In this document: positions 37,401-42,147 of the stretch, in pieces | Numbering within the stretch: the stretch's first letter is position 1 | How the letters are laid out: each line of letters starts with the position of its first letter | Made by a program: the position numbers and the translations under genes | The notes under the pieces: generated by a model | The model's database searches: none | Seen by the model: the letters and a program-made list of their open reading frames with translations, nothing else | What the model was told of the DNA's origin: nothing | Source: a virus | Direction: 5' to 3' (one strand) | Length of the DNA: 44,539 nucleotides | Virus record (IMG/VR): IMGVR_UViG_3300023109_000042 | Span: 1 to 44,539 of that record

Positions 37401-38193
37401 GTATTACAAAAAAATCACCTGGTTCAGACACAGCACCCTCTTCGTTATATATAACTGAATTATATAAATCGGGGCCACTTGAATCATCTCTTCTGCCAGT
37501 TAGTAATGCTGACCCGGGTGTAAAAGTTCGTGATAACGCAAATGCCATAGGATGACCCGGAGTATCTATTTCAAATTTATAAGTCTGTCCTCTATATAAT
37601 TTTAAGTTAGGATTTCTACTAAATCCATTTGGAGAAAATACATAAGCAAAATTATCGTCGTCTTCTTCTAATGTAACTGTGTATGTACTCTCAATTCCTC
37701 TTTCTTGACCTTGTATTGCAACAGGCTGCGGTCCTTCAGGTATCCAGTAATATTCACGAAAGTTTACAAATTTATCCCAGTCAATGCCAGGGTTCCATGC
37801 ATACGACTCTTGAGAGTTTAATTTGCTGTGATTAGCAACTGATCCTGAAAAATTATTTACAGAATTGATATAATCAACATAGTCTCCATAAAATTTTACA
37901 TTGCCTAAATTATCTTCTATTACAGTTGCAGGTTCAAATTGATAGTTTTCTCTATCTGATGATATATCTCCGATATAATTATCTGTAGTAGTATTATATG
38001 ATTTGGCATGCTTTCTTCCAAAATATCCTGATAGTTTTTCTGCTGTGCCTGGTTGTGTTAATTGATCTAGTGTTGCTTGTAAAAAATTAATATTTGCAGT
38101 AGTTCTAAAGAATTTTGGTAATAGATTACTTGTTTTTCTTTCAGAATCTCCAGGAACTGGCAAACTGTATTCGTTTTGATTATTATTAGACAT
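22447..38193 (-). CDS. Giant modular virion structural protein (5,248 aa), in the gp7 position
   Basis: One uninterrupted frame of 15.7 kb starts 1 nt inside the end of gp6 (TAATG, with AGGAGG 12 nt upstream). The position after gp6 is that of T4 gp7 (about 1,030 residues), but I see no gp7 signature. The N-terminus (to about 180) has WDKFVNFREYYWIPEGP, which I associate with huge structural proteins of marine myoviruses. Then come a cupredoxin-like region (about 195-335), a FDLCCPNGNDFGDS / ELGFPLSYR region (about 610-660), a probable FG-GAP propeller with inserted CBM5/12-like repeats (about 2175-3400), GxGY repeats (about 3775-3850 and 4147-4232) and beta-sandwich repeats (about 4257-4976). 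The end has FYAGRRL and FVPQENLQVTVVRK. I see no protease, hydrolase or membrane segment. It is likely a baseplate or tail-surface adhesin. Confidence 0.85.
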   Translation of the reverse strand: MSNNNQNEYSLPVPGDSERKTSNLLPKFFRTTANINFLQATLDQLTQPGTAEKLSGYFGRKHAKSYNTTTDNYIGDISSDRENYQFEPATVIEDNLGNVKFYGDYVDYINSVNNFSGSVANHSKLNSQESYAWNPGIDWDKFVNFREYYWIPEGPQPVAIQGQERGIESTYTVTLEEDDDNFAYVFSPNGFSRNPNLKLYRGQTYKFEIDTPGHPMAFALSRTFTPGSALLTGRRDDSSGPDLYNSVIYNEEGAVSEPGDFFVIPADGIVSFQDDAENISTLYPDGIRKLNEDDEEIATLYIEKGTIEFTIPDNAPDKLFYISKNDVNTSGNIRVYDIEENTTIDIAAEILGKKEYTTKDGWSVSNGMKVYFLGDTVPQSYETGQYYVEGVGDKIRLVNTIDLIIPASYSENKLVPFDSQGFDILPWSNNNSYPATKDYIVSNRAAIDKNAWSRYNRWIHRDVIDKSAEINLTQVNIDEDARAKRPIIEFESGLKLFNFGTFAKKDIDLIDDFTTDVFSIIEGSSGYNIDGVDITEGMRILFTADTDILVKDKIYTVKFLNFQGYRQISLFETDDSNPLDLETVLVTKGTNNAGKSYHFTNNKWNLGQLKTKTNQPPKFDLCCPNGNDFGDSTIFEGSNFTGTKLFSYREGTGTPDEELGFPLSYRTIDNSGDIVFDFNLLSDTFTIQSETGTSTVYTDNAYLRKYTSREDFKYQNGWASQPTITKQYVIRQYTSTLQQNNNFEIDVYENSTLLTDLKVKVFVNDRFQKENVDYQIDRINKKTFVTFTNDLKENQIVIIKTLSNSPKSKNGFYEIPNNLERNPLNENVVDFTLGEVVDHVNTMIGEIPKFDGTYPGKSNLRDLGDLDKFGTRFMKHSGPVNLANYHLNSQEHNIVSALRFSKQEYAKFKRQLIQTSTKLGYSGPVIQHLNKILLEINKDKTSNMPFYFSDMISYNTGKRLVYEVLDDSNPFFAISNAYDDSIISTTAVNVYLNGTQLLKGRDYTFSSEGFAVIVADKEVGDTIEIYEYSSTDGSYVPPTPTKLGLYPSYEPKIYIDDRFREPTRVIQGHDGSITVAFNDYRDDLLLEFEKRIFNNIKVDYNPNIFDINDYVGGFYRDTKFTKQEIDNTLLIDFLQWNQIVDEDYTENSFYNRSDKFLINYSSMTGPNDETLPGFWRGIYKQAYDTDRPHSHPWEMIGFTIKPSWWDEVYGVAPYTKNNLVLWEDLQEGLIREPGKLPIRNPKYIRPGLVSHIPVDDRGNLTAPLESNFAKNYVASYTRQRFTFGDSAPVEAAWRNSSEYPFAILLSYLLNQPAKVLGTAFDISRMSRNFCGQLVYTPTGKSIELEKIKFPNTYNDDERIYTSGLVNYQYNYISGYVTKVYEDYTNNVKSIKNKMGFKIAGFSNKDKFKLILDSRTPYNQGNVFVPEENYKIFLHKSTPIDIASYSGVIVEKSASGYIIKGYDPAKPQFSYYKPITSFSDPAISVGGVSEEFVKWQPEKNYYKGQVVEDGTVFYRVIKNYKSNAQFDDTNLARLSEAPVVGGKSATVAQKFSSITSYLNYGETLRTSQEVVDFLIGYGEYLNKLGFKFEQFAGSNNIKNWTYAVREFLFWTTQNWAPGNALSISPSAELIDFERAFVTVDNLNNNFYDYGLILNADGNQIKSDISRIARSATGFSIGLANTEDGVYHIKLPLVQKEHVVLLDNTTQFSDIIYKPSTGYRQERIKVSGYRSDKWNGTLNAPGFVFDDAKVTEWQEWQDYVIGDLIKYKEFYYVALENIPGNETFSTSKWQILDERPKSQLLTNFDYRISEFTDFYDLDSDNFDIEKQKLAQHLLGYQNRKYLSNIINDDVSQYKFYQGFIQEKGTKNALDKLFDALNTADKDSLEFYEEWAIQVGRYGSVDKKEELEIVLDEQSMLLSPQPIELVDYLPQDNTDKVYRQRPFELYHKSKNYNNSPFPTTAKFDEYIKSSGYVYNGDVDFKVVNFEDIIYANVNQLIEDQYIWSPIDNNTWNVHQFTRLNLTLVGTSEVNLNLTTTPDSDYPLVRFTFNKFPTDIAIGDYISVINAELFGIVNFYKVIQKNRNDVIVEWPLQKDFPEFVDVDHNDDLDLKVVGLRSVRSTDLDSANAILQQNKALNQQIWVDDIDGDSNWGVYRNEEVYNLQSSVENPTTDDGSFHDYASTLDVTSNNRNMVVGSPKELDGRVHVYRRSNDISSWTLDQTLTSGGDIFSSDEAESGYGTSVAYTPDGNYLFVGSPTASNVRTRYKENFDPFLPYSKSDIVNYKESLWRANRDILPAIGSQSYNTFGSYTDFINDDTVDSTLLALLITGTPGLNNNYVNNPETGRGHVLVRAPLQQYLASSVGDTIHLQYNLYSKNNPNINDAYEPWNNLLDIKATDLTGAFEIKNKVEVIVRIPEYTVLPIIGDFLETTTAAGTVVFVGEQGGTTVLYLENTTGVFEQTGVMFVNDDNLVGTYSLIAENLTPDVVGGFWLIETDPYNNGTEFYDTGNGLVYVDLVRSEESRVKNQYFNLLNTTSTIGDYTGIKKQASQILNLSYSGNPYNTPADYPADIFVFRTPNTDEFNSIVSGESIKLELQSNENFTTDLTQFGFQDSIINKSHDVFDIWDGFIEFEYSEFDFNGDPFEPQARYHYVGNVLTERPNGGDIIVDKQIPFNEFGGLALTSYNTSAAEVMFYQRDFLRVRVYVKILQEYDGTTYGGNFELYNTNIARYEFTRLGNDLYRGAADPDRDMGVIDSVDVGFSLVNTADNIGKLFVVKNNVINDSTGTFFMPLVENADLVNDEYWLYNEQTRSGDSRSASLPSSFNKDYTQVYNIPVDSFGEKKFDNEGVISVYRRSENGAYTYIRSIVSRYRGNDRKFGSRINVKQVNSKYYISVSSEGDESLNNFGTIEFLTHGLDDEQSLRYRGKFDLNLDYVQGDIVVFRGEYYETLINFIQDINNPILVTNNLYWKNISFVYGIDKDYRGEYDPVIPYRAGEIVKYDGPDSGNNRLFVAKTNISANSSFNYFQWDIVPTGIDYLGYIPNNSGFVAYDFADFDKNASYNVDSIVVYNEKLYKANDDITPNSIELNRRFNPNEWTEQFNAKDEVFFDPETNIIRFGEKFELSTTGDVLITTSTQETNSTPETIVLVYRKINDKFYLDQSIYPDIPNTGFANSISISPDGNTIAIGEPFDDINKIDQGKVHVYQFNGTRFTKGQMLYSPSNEESELFGFTVAATNNGIFITSANGDSVIPTIFDTGETAFDNNFTRFAGSNKDSGVVYHYEKIEQKYLFAEDLVLRDKDAILLGENLKINNNHVYMGMTNMILNDYDVFSKNKSYKKGSIVEYDGIAYVANADITPGLVIEDRDFDNTEWTRTAPIILPDGTLNQKSRGTVLEYRKDSGKTAWTKTREKIAPVDTSKIENIFLYNKRTDQILTYLDWIDPIQGKIAGPAEQELTYKIPFDPARYNVSAVAGVYDEEKFWAEENVGKLWWDISEARFTYPYQGDTIYQNGAFNKLEFNTSVDVYEWVESEFTPSEYDEIADTEEGLLKGVSGQSIYSDAIYTQKTFYDSVSNAYFVKNYFWVKNKATVPSLEDRTISALDVTKLITNPSAQGYRHVNFLSANRLTMHNISSFINNKDIVLSIRWTEDTIDQNVHNQYQIISEGLETSRLNTEIEQKWFDSLVGYDTNLKVVPDITLSPKYRYGNKFRPRQSMFVNREEALKQVIERVNMILKKNIIADLYNLSPLSQAQVAPTQLSSQYDAVIDTTSELQFVGISKAEQAILEPVIQNGRIVRVRIINPGRGYKVAPTYSIIGNGNGASFDITINNLGQITNINVESQGNNYESNTLISVRPFSVLVNNDSTVFGKWSIYRLNYDEKTWFRYQVQEFDVNLFWNYIDWYQEGINEFTDIDYEVDQSYELLGLEATIGDTVKIANISTGGWLLLRKIANESVDDYTVNYETIGRQNGSIQFSDALYDLAGNSIGYDNRSYDSYFYDSQPIKETRIILETIRDNLFVDNLSVEYNKLWFASLRYIFSEQNNVDWAFKTSFIKGKHNKGVLDQPRNFQNNTLPSYTDFINEAKPYSSTIREFVTDYDAFDNTRSSTTDFDLPPFYSENTKSIQTSKVKAQETQLIGIDDIMLEYPRKHWLDNVGYEITQIKIANPGSGYLTKPKVIITGGGGQNATAEAYISQGKIVEIKVTNAGSGYISKPDIEIIGSQEDDGTSATASVILGNGLARTANIKVKFDRISGNVYIAELTESETYYGTGSKFVFDLNFPMDLNNTKVKVLIDNKEQLRSRYTFANTENLDKTYTREQGQIIFTTPPNVGAEIVIDYYKPISMLTAQDRLAYGYNPTTGMFGIGENNDGSMNFAQLMDGVDYGGVEVRSFDFEGPAGWGSGEWYSTSWDIYDNTYEDEIFTFDGSTISIKLSQPLEQDTEYNVYLNGVRIDDPNFDSGKFDYTGVIINSLIGDGTTDTIFLDELGIIVADGDVLIIRKNTSDGSVTPDTESYDTALSGGDLNYQTAQGINAEDIIVDGDGFVTPTTSKGPEELVPGQLVDTLDIKVYHREGDGQGKIYSQSYKTDGTVEFNLELTPSTKDAVIVKLDNVILSNDKYTIDFVNNTVTLNEVPDSEKELNIITISAGQQKILTADAFVGDGVKYEVIVDVDYTDLLDVFATIDGVQVSTTLVNYDSTDSTNKNLKGNLLIRFDTPPSENAQVNYIVFYDNTKINYSQVTKDVFKGDGSSVLYNLTQSPLYKLPTQHNTIIKVDNKILNPGYNKQFVVDSNNRIVEYDELSEELVGTTQYSLDLFQQPGASITVNDLLVILNGETITFPAQWRFDIFNNAIELTPGTGNEGDILEIYVVTDGEYTIDGTDVTFKVPPADNSLIEVIKFTNHDILQTERINLDVVARSIISEGQDEFVIYHRLTRGEIELRYPAIDAQYVWVSINGELLSPTVDYHITSDLKKVQLLELPNPNDVIDIIHFAAPVVTNTFAFRQFKDMLNRTHFKRLDSATTTLSQDLNYYDLRIEVIDGTKLPEPNKGKNIPGVIFIEGERIEYLVKEGNLLRQLRRGTLGTGTKDIINAGTNVFDQGISKTIPYRDQIITQNFTTDGISSNFALDFVPNNLNEFEVFYAGRRLRKNEIDIFDQTLALDSSEGDVLTPGEFILPEFDFTDNTRPLSPTIGTQHMQSEYIFTWNGISWKSNSLILNFVPQENLQVTVVRKIGKTWTTPGESLVESNNNIARFVRDSDSGLLE
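23266..25425 (-). other. C-terminal beta-sandwich repeat region of the giant protein (about residues 4257-4976)
   Basis: At least six units share one layout: a G(D/T)G or xDG start, a (F/Y).L strand, a strand ending in a (L/I)(D/N)G or DN(K/V) turn, a Y.(I/F) strand, and a closing I.F..(P/V)P or similar strand. Examples are YGTGSKFVFDLNFP, KTDGTVEFNLELTP, FVGDGVKYEVIVDVD, FKGDGSSVLYNLTQSP and RLTRGEIELRYP. The same type of unit ends phage fibre proteins. Confidence 0.5.
27994..31671 (-). other. Probable seven-bladed FG-GAP-type beta-propeller with inserted sugar-binding-like modules (about residues 2175-3400)
   Basis: Seven units have the FG-GAP order of a (F/Y)G.S.a.s.dG strand, a (V/I)G.P or equivalent strand, and a G.v.VY strand. 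They start at about residues 2175 (YASTLDVTSNN), 2234 (YGTSVAYTPDGN), 2872 (FGSRINVKQ), 3111 (FGEKFELSTTGD), 3165 (FANSISISPDGN), 3222 (FGFTVAATNNG) and 3299 (LGENLKINNN). Blade 2 is split by about 580 residues, and blades 2, 3 and 7 carry CBM5/12-like repeats of the Y..G.iV.y.g..Y.A....W type. Confidence 0.55.
37189..37611 (-). other. Cupredoxin-like region of the giant protein (about residues 195-335)
   Basis: LKLYRGQTYKFEIDTPGHPMAF followed, after an insertion, by GTIEFTIPDNAPDKLFYIS and SGNIRVYD resembles the cupredoxin-like modules of marine phage fibres (LYRG.TY.F ... GHP ... vP..AP..LyY ... G.I.v). The usual C..H..M copper-ligand segment is replaced by SKNDVNTSG, so it should not bind copper in the classical way. 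Confidence 0.45.
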
Positions 38194-41100
38194 TAGTAAC
38201 TATAACCTCCTGAAGAGCTACTTGAATTTGATACAAGAACATTCGATTGTACTCCTGTATTATTTTGTGCAGTTGCACTAACTACTTTTCCATCTACTTT
38301 TAATTTTTTAGCTGAAATTTCATTAATTACTTCAATGTCCGAAACAGTTGCAGCATTAATGAATACTTCGTCTGGTTCAGATTTTATTTCAAACAAACTT
38401 CCAAATACCTGTGAATCTTGTTTTGGTACAATTAATAAACTTGCAATATTAGGACTCATATTACTCATAATATATGTGCTAAGTTCTTGGAAGTAAAATG
38501 TATCTCCAAAATCCCAGTTTTCAGATGCAAAAAACTTATTAATATAATCAACTACTGTTGACTTTAATTGATTATCATTTAAAACTATACTAGGATTTTT
38601 TACAATTTTAAATGTTACTTGTAATTCTTCGATTGCTTTATCTCCAAATAATGGTTTATATTTTACAGGATGATAAATTATTTCATCGCTTATACTTTTT
38701 ATTTGGTTCAGTTGACCACTGTAATTTAAGAATAATTGATCACTACTTTGAGGTATAGGTTTTATATCTAATTCATTAGAAAGCCAAAGCCTATACTGTA
38801 CATCATAATCTCTTGTTAAAAGGTAGGTATCTATAATATTTGATAACGCAGGATCAATACGTTGATCATTGTCAGCTGTATGTAAATAATGAAACTTAAT
38901 TTTTTCTCTACCCACATATGCTCTGTAGTCACTTGTAACATAAGTATTATTCTTTATTTTATCAATATACTTGAATACATTTGTCTCAATAATATAAAAG
39001 ACTTGCTTATCATTATATACACTAAAAGATCCTATGTTAGATTCTGTCGAAACTATTATAATTGTGTTATTACTGTTATCGAAATATTTAAAATCTTCTG
39101 TTTTATCCTCAGTAATATATTTTTCTTGGAATATAAACTTATTAGCAATATTAGTTGAAGGGCTAACAATTTCTTCAAATAATTCTATATCGTCATATAC
39201 ACCATCATCGTCAGAATCAAAGAATGTAACTTCAATTTTTTTACTTTCGATATATCCTGAACTATCTCTATACGCATCTGATATTGACCATGCAAAATCT
39301 CTTGTAAACGGCATTAATTCATCAGGCTTTTTATTAATATTCAATACATTAATTTTATCTTTAATTGTTTTACCTGTTTTACTATCATATATTTTATCAG
39401 CACTATCAAAATAAAATTTAATTTCACTGTCACTTTCAAAAATGTATCTTAAATTTCTATAATTTACATTATAAGTCTCGCCGTCAGTTTTAAAGTAAAA
39501 AATCCAACTTGAATCTAAATTTTGTTCACTAGTGTTTCCGGCTTTTCCTAAATTAAATTCGTTTACGGTATCAATGTTTTCTGCTAAAATAATTTTCCAC
39601 TGTCTATCAAATTGATCGTAACGTAATCCAAAATCATTATATGCAAATGTTTGATCGATAATTTGAACAATTACATCTGGTAAAAGATTTTCAGCAAGCT
39701 TTGGTCTTATTTCTGTAAGTACTGCTCCTTGAGGTACATTGTCGTTTAAGTATATCGGTCCTAATGTAGAATCTAAATCTTTACCGTCATCGGTTATACT
39801 AATAACTTTAGTCCATATGTATTCTTTGCTTCCTGGATGATCAGCATCGCCTAGCATAAGAGTATTGTCTTCCATAAAATGATAACCGGACGGTGCTAAA
39901 AACTTTAACATAGTTTCTGCTTCTAATAGTCTTAGACTATTAGCAGTAAATGTACCTACTGCTAACGGATCTCCGTCAGTATCACTCAAATTACCTGTGG
40001 TTAAATTAGTATCATTTGTACGTGAATTCCATGAAGCATTTAAATCATCAACTATAATTTTATTGTACTTAGAAAGATAAAAATTCTTAATATTGTTTGA
40101 AGATAAAATTGGTGTTATAGTATTGTATATAAATCCTTCAATATCTGACTGTGTAGTAAAATTAAATTTCTTTAAAATATTATAATCTTCTTTATACAGA
40201 ATTCCATCGTTAGCATATAAATTTGTAGAACTATATTTTCCAGTAGTGTCTTTTAAATCAAAATATCTACTTATTCCACTACTTAATCTGTTAACTGATT
40301 TTACCTTTGTTATGTCTTGACTCACTGCGAGTGGGCCTACATTATAATCTTCAGCTGTAATCATTCTATTTTGAGTGTAGTAAGTAGCTGGAGCATTTTG
40401 TTTAATTTCAGCATTAGTTTCAGCAGGTGAAGAATTTGATACATTTGTTTTTAAACTAAGTGTAATTGTAAGTGTTTCTGAATTATTAGCTTTTGAAATA
40501 TAAGGTATTTCAATGTTTATATTTGCCATACCTGCTGGAGATATATTCATAAATCTATTAGCACTTGTTCTATAATATAGCTTATAATTCCCGCCTGGAA
40601 TATTGCCAAAGACACCGTCTGCAAAAATTAAATTAATTCTGTCATCAACTCTTGACCCTACAGCAAAAATATTTTTAATTTTTTTGAATAAACTATTATA
40701 AATTACATTGTTACCTTCAACAGTATCAACCTTAGTCCATAATTCTGTTTCAAATCCGTTTAGATCTAACCCGTATAACCAAACATCACTATTATTAATA
40801 TTAGGAGTGTCTATAGATACAATTTGATTTGGCGTAGGATTACTAACAGCAAAATTTCCAATTTTCAAATCTCCTTGACGGAAATGCATAAAAAATCCTG
40901 TATTAGAACTACCGGCGCCTTTGCCATCGTCTCTATATAAAAATGCTGGATTATTTCCAGGTAATGGTGGTTCTTCACTAATTAAATTATTGTCAATATC
41001 AGTAGAAACTATTTCAAATTTTTCCGATTTTCCCTGAACTGATCTTGTAAATTTATAAACAGGAATATCAGTATTCAATGCATTAAATCGATATTGTTCA

Positions 41101-41651
41101 GTCGGTACTCCAGAAATATTTGCACTCTTTAGTGGCTTTCCTACAGGATTTGTAACAGGCAAAGCAGCGTTAATTATTTTTGTAAATTGTTCTAACCATA
41201 AGTTATTAGAAGGATCATTCCATTTAGCAGTAATGCCATTCATATTAACACCGCTACTATCAAAAATTGATTCACTTGTTTTAACTGCTTCAATTTTTAA
41301 AAGACCATTTGCTGCTTGATTTCTTTTGGGATTATAACTTATTAATCTAGCAAGTCTTAATACACTTTCTCTACGCTCTGCTGTTTCTAAAAAGTTTTCT
41401 CTTGCATTAAGATCAACACGGAAAGATAAATTTTGTCCTAAAAATGCTATTAGATCAATAAGAGCTACATATTCTGATGTTTCAATATAATCGTTAAAAT
41501 TTTCTGGATAATTTTCTCTTAGATATTGAATCATTGTTCTACGTAGATTATCAAAATCATAACTTTGAAAATCAGCATTACGAAAACTTTGATAGATTCT
41601 TTTCCAATCCTGATTTAACAATAATCTATTTTGTCTGTCAGATATAGACAT
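38193..41651 (-). CDS. gp6: Baseplate wedge protein gp6
   Basis: The N-terminal segment SYDFDNLRRTMIQYLRENYPE, SSEY-type (TSEYVALIDLIAFLGQ), FRVDLNARENFLETAERR and LRLARLISYNPKRN (residues about 30-115) is characteristic of T4 gp6 and its marine relatives. The C-terminal FASENWDFGDTFYFQEL and APVSDIEVI-like (FINAATVSDIEVI) segments also fit. gp6 forms the dimeric ring that joins baseplate wedges around the hub and drives the hexagon-to-star change. T4 gp6 has 660 residues and this protein has 1,152; the additional length lies in the middle (about 330-950), as beta-rich sequence. It ends with a Ser-rich tail. AAGGA lies 7 nt before the ATG, and GATAAATA lies 21 nt upstream. Confidence 0.92.
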   Translation of the reverse strand: MSISDRQNRLLLNQDWKRIYQSFRNADFQSYDFDNLRRTMIQYLRENYPENFNDYIETSEYVALIDLIAFLGQNLSFRVDLNARENFLETAERRESVLRLARLISYNPKRNQAANGLLKIEAVKTSESIFDSSGVNMNGITAKWNDPSNNLWLEQFTKIINAALPVTNPVGKPLKSANISGVPTEQYRFNALNTDIPVYKFTRSVQGKSEKFEIVSTDIDNNLISEEPPLPGNNPAFLYRDDGKGAGSSNTGFFMHFRQGDLKIGNFAVSNPTPNQIVSIDTPNINNSDVWLYGLDLNGFETELWTKVDTVEGNNVIYNSLFKKIKNIFAVGSRVDDRINLIFADGVFGNIPGGNYKLYYRTSANRFMNISPAGMANINIEIPYISKANNSETLTITLSLKTNVSNSSPAETNAEIKQNAPATYYTQNRMITAEDYNVGPLAVSQDITKVKSVNRLSSGISRYFDLKDTTGKYSSTNLYANDGILYKEDYNILKKFNFTTQSDIEGFIYNTITPILSSNNIKNFYLSKYNKIIVDDLNASWNSRTNDTNLTTGNLSDTDGDPLAVGTFTANSLRLLEAETMLKFLAPSGYHFMEDNTLMLGDADHPGSKEYIWTKVISITDDGKDLDSTLGPIYLNDNVPQGAVLTEIRPKLAENLLPDVIVQIIDQTFAYNDFGLRYDQFDRQWKIILAENIDTVNEFNLGKAGNTSEQNLDSSWIFYFKTDGETYNVNYRNLRYIFESDSEIKFYFDSADKIYDSKTGKTIKDKINVLNINKKPDELMPFTRDFAWSISDAYRDSSGYIESKKIEVTFFDSDDDGVYDDIELFEEIVSPSTNIANKFIFQEKYITEDKTEDFKYFDNSNNTIIIVSTESNIGSFSVYNDKQVFYIIETNVFKYIDKIKNNTYVTSDYRAYVGREKIKFHYLHTADNDQRIDPALSNIIDTYLLTRDYDVQYRLWLSNELDIKPIPQSSDQLFLNYSGQLNQIKSISDEIIYHPVKYKPLFGDKAIEELQVTFKIVKNPSIVLNDNQLKSTVVDYINKFFASENWDFGDTFYFQELSTYIMSNMSPNIASLLIVPKQDSQVFGSLFEIKSEPDEVFINAATVSDIEVINEISAKKLKVDGKVVSATAQNNTGVQSNVLVSNSSSSSGGYSY

Positions 41652-41672
41652 AGCGGTTTCCTTAATTTAATG

Positions 41673-41680
41673 TATTTATC
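41673..41680 (-). promoter_or_regulatory. Late-type promoter motif (GATAAATA)
   Basis: GATAAATA on the minus strand lies in the 54-nt gap between gp25 and gp6, 21 nt before the gp6 start. It differs from the T4 late consensus TATAAATA only at the first base and is followed by an AAGGA ribosome binding site. Confidence 0.5.
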
Positions 41681-41705
41681 AGGTTTAGAAAAGTGCGTAT
41701 TTAAT

Positions 41706-42146
41706 TTACGCAAGATTAGCAGATTGGTCAAATTTAAATTCTAAAGACTCTTGAATTCCGTAAGCAATATATTCTATAGTTGCTTCTATTTGTATGCCTG
41801 ATTCATATGTAGTTACAGATATTGATTTTGATATTACTCTAGGATCATAATTTATAATTTCTGTTACATTTGTAATAATAGCTTCTTCAATTTCAGGAGT
41901 TAATTGTTCAAATAAAACATCCCATATAATTGTACCAAAACTAGGATCACTAAGTTTTTCTCCCTGCCTAATATGAAAATGATTTATTACGTCTTGTTTT
42001 ATAAGTTCTAAATCATATAAATTAAATCCAGATCTTGTAATATCAGTGGTGCTAAATCCTCTATAGGCAATTCCTTGACTACTAGGATTTATTCCGTTAC
42101 TAGTAACACTTACTCGTTTATATAAATTTTTTTCTAATGTACTCAT
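41706..42146 (-). CDS. gp25: Baseplate wedge protein gp25
   Basis: The 146-residue protein is close to the 132 residues of T4 gp25 and has its main hallmark, RQGEKLSDPSFGTIIWDVLFE (about 60-80), the conserved EKL..P.FG..(I/L).D segment that interacts with gp6 and starts sheath assembly. The rest follows the family: an ITN.T.IINYDPRV helix-strand segment and I.IEATIEY near the end. The ATG has GAGGA upstream and lies 1 nt after the hub gene. The gene order hub, gp25, gp6 supports the assignment. Confidence 0.93.
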   Translation of the reverse strand: MSTLEKNLYKRVSVTSNGINPSSQGIAYRGFSTTDITRSGFNLYDLELIKQDVINHFHIRQGEKLSDPSFGTIIWDVLFEQLTPEIEEAIITNVTEIINYDPRVISKSISVTTYESGIQIEATIEYIAYGIQESLEFKFDQSANLA

Positions 42147-42147
42147 T

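Noticed and set aside
22447-38193. Giant gene as a fusion of gp7 and gp8
   Set aside because: I see no stretch that I can match to T4 gp7 or gp8; position alone does not support the fusion.
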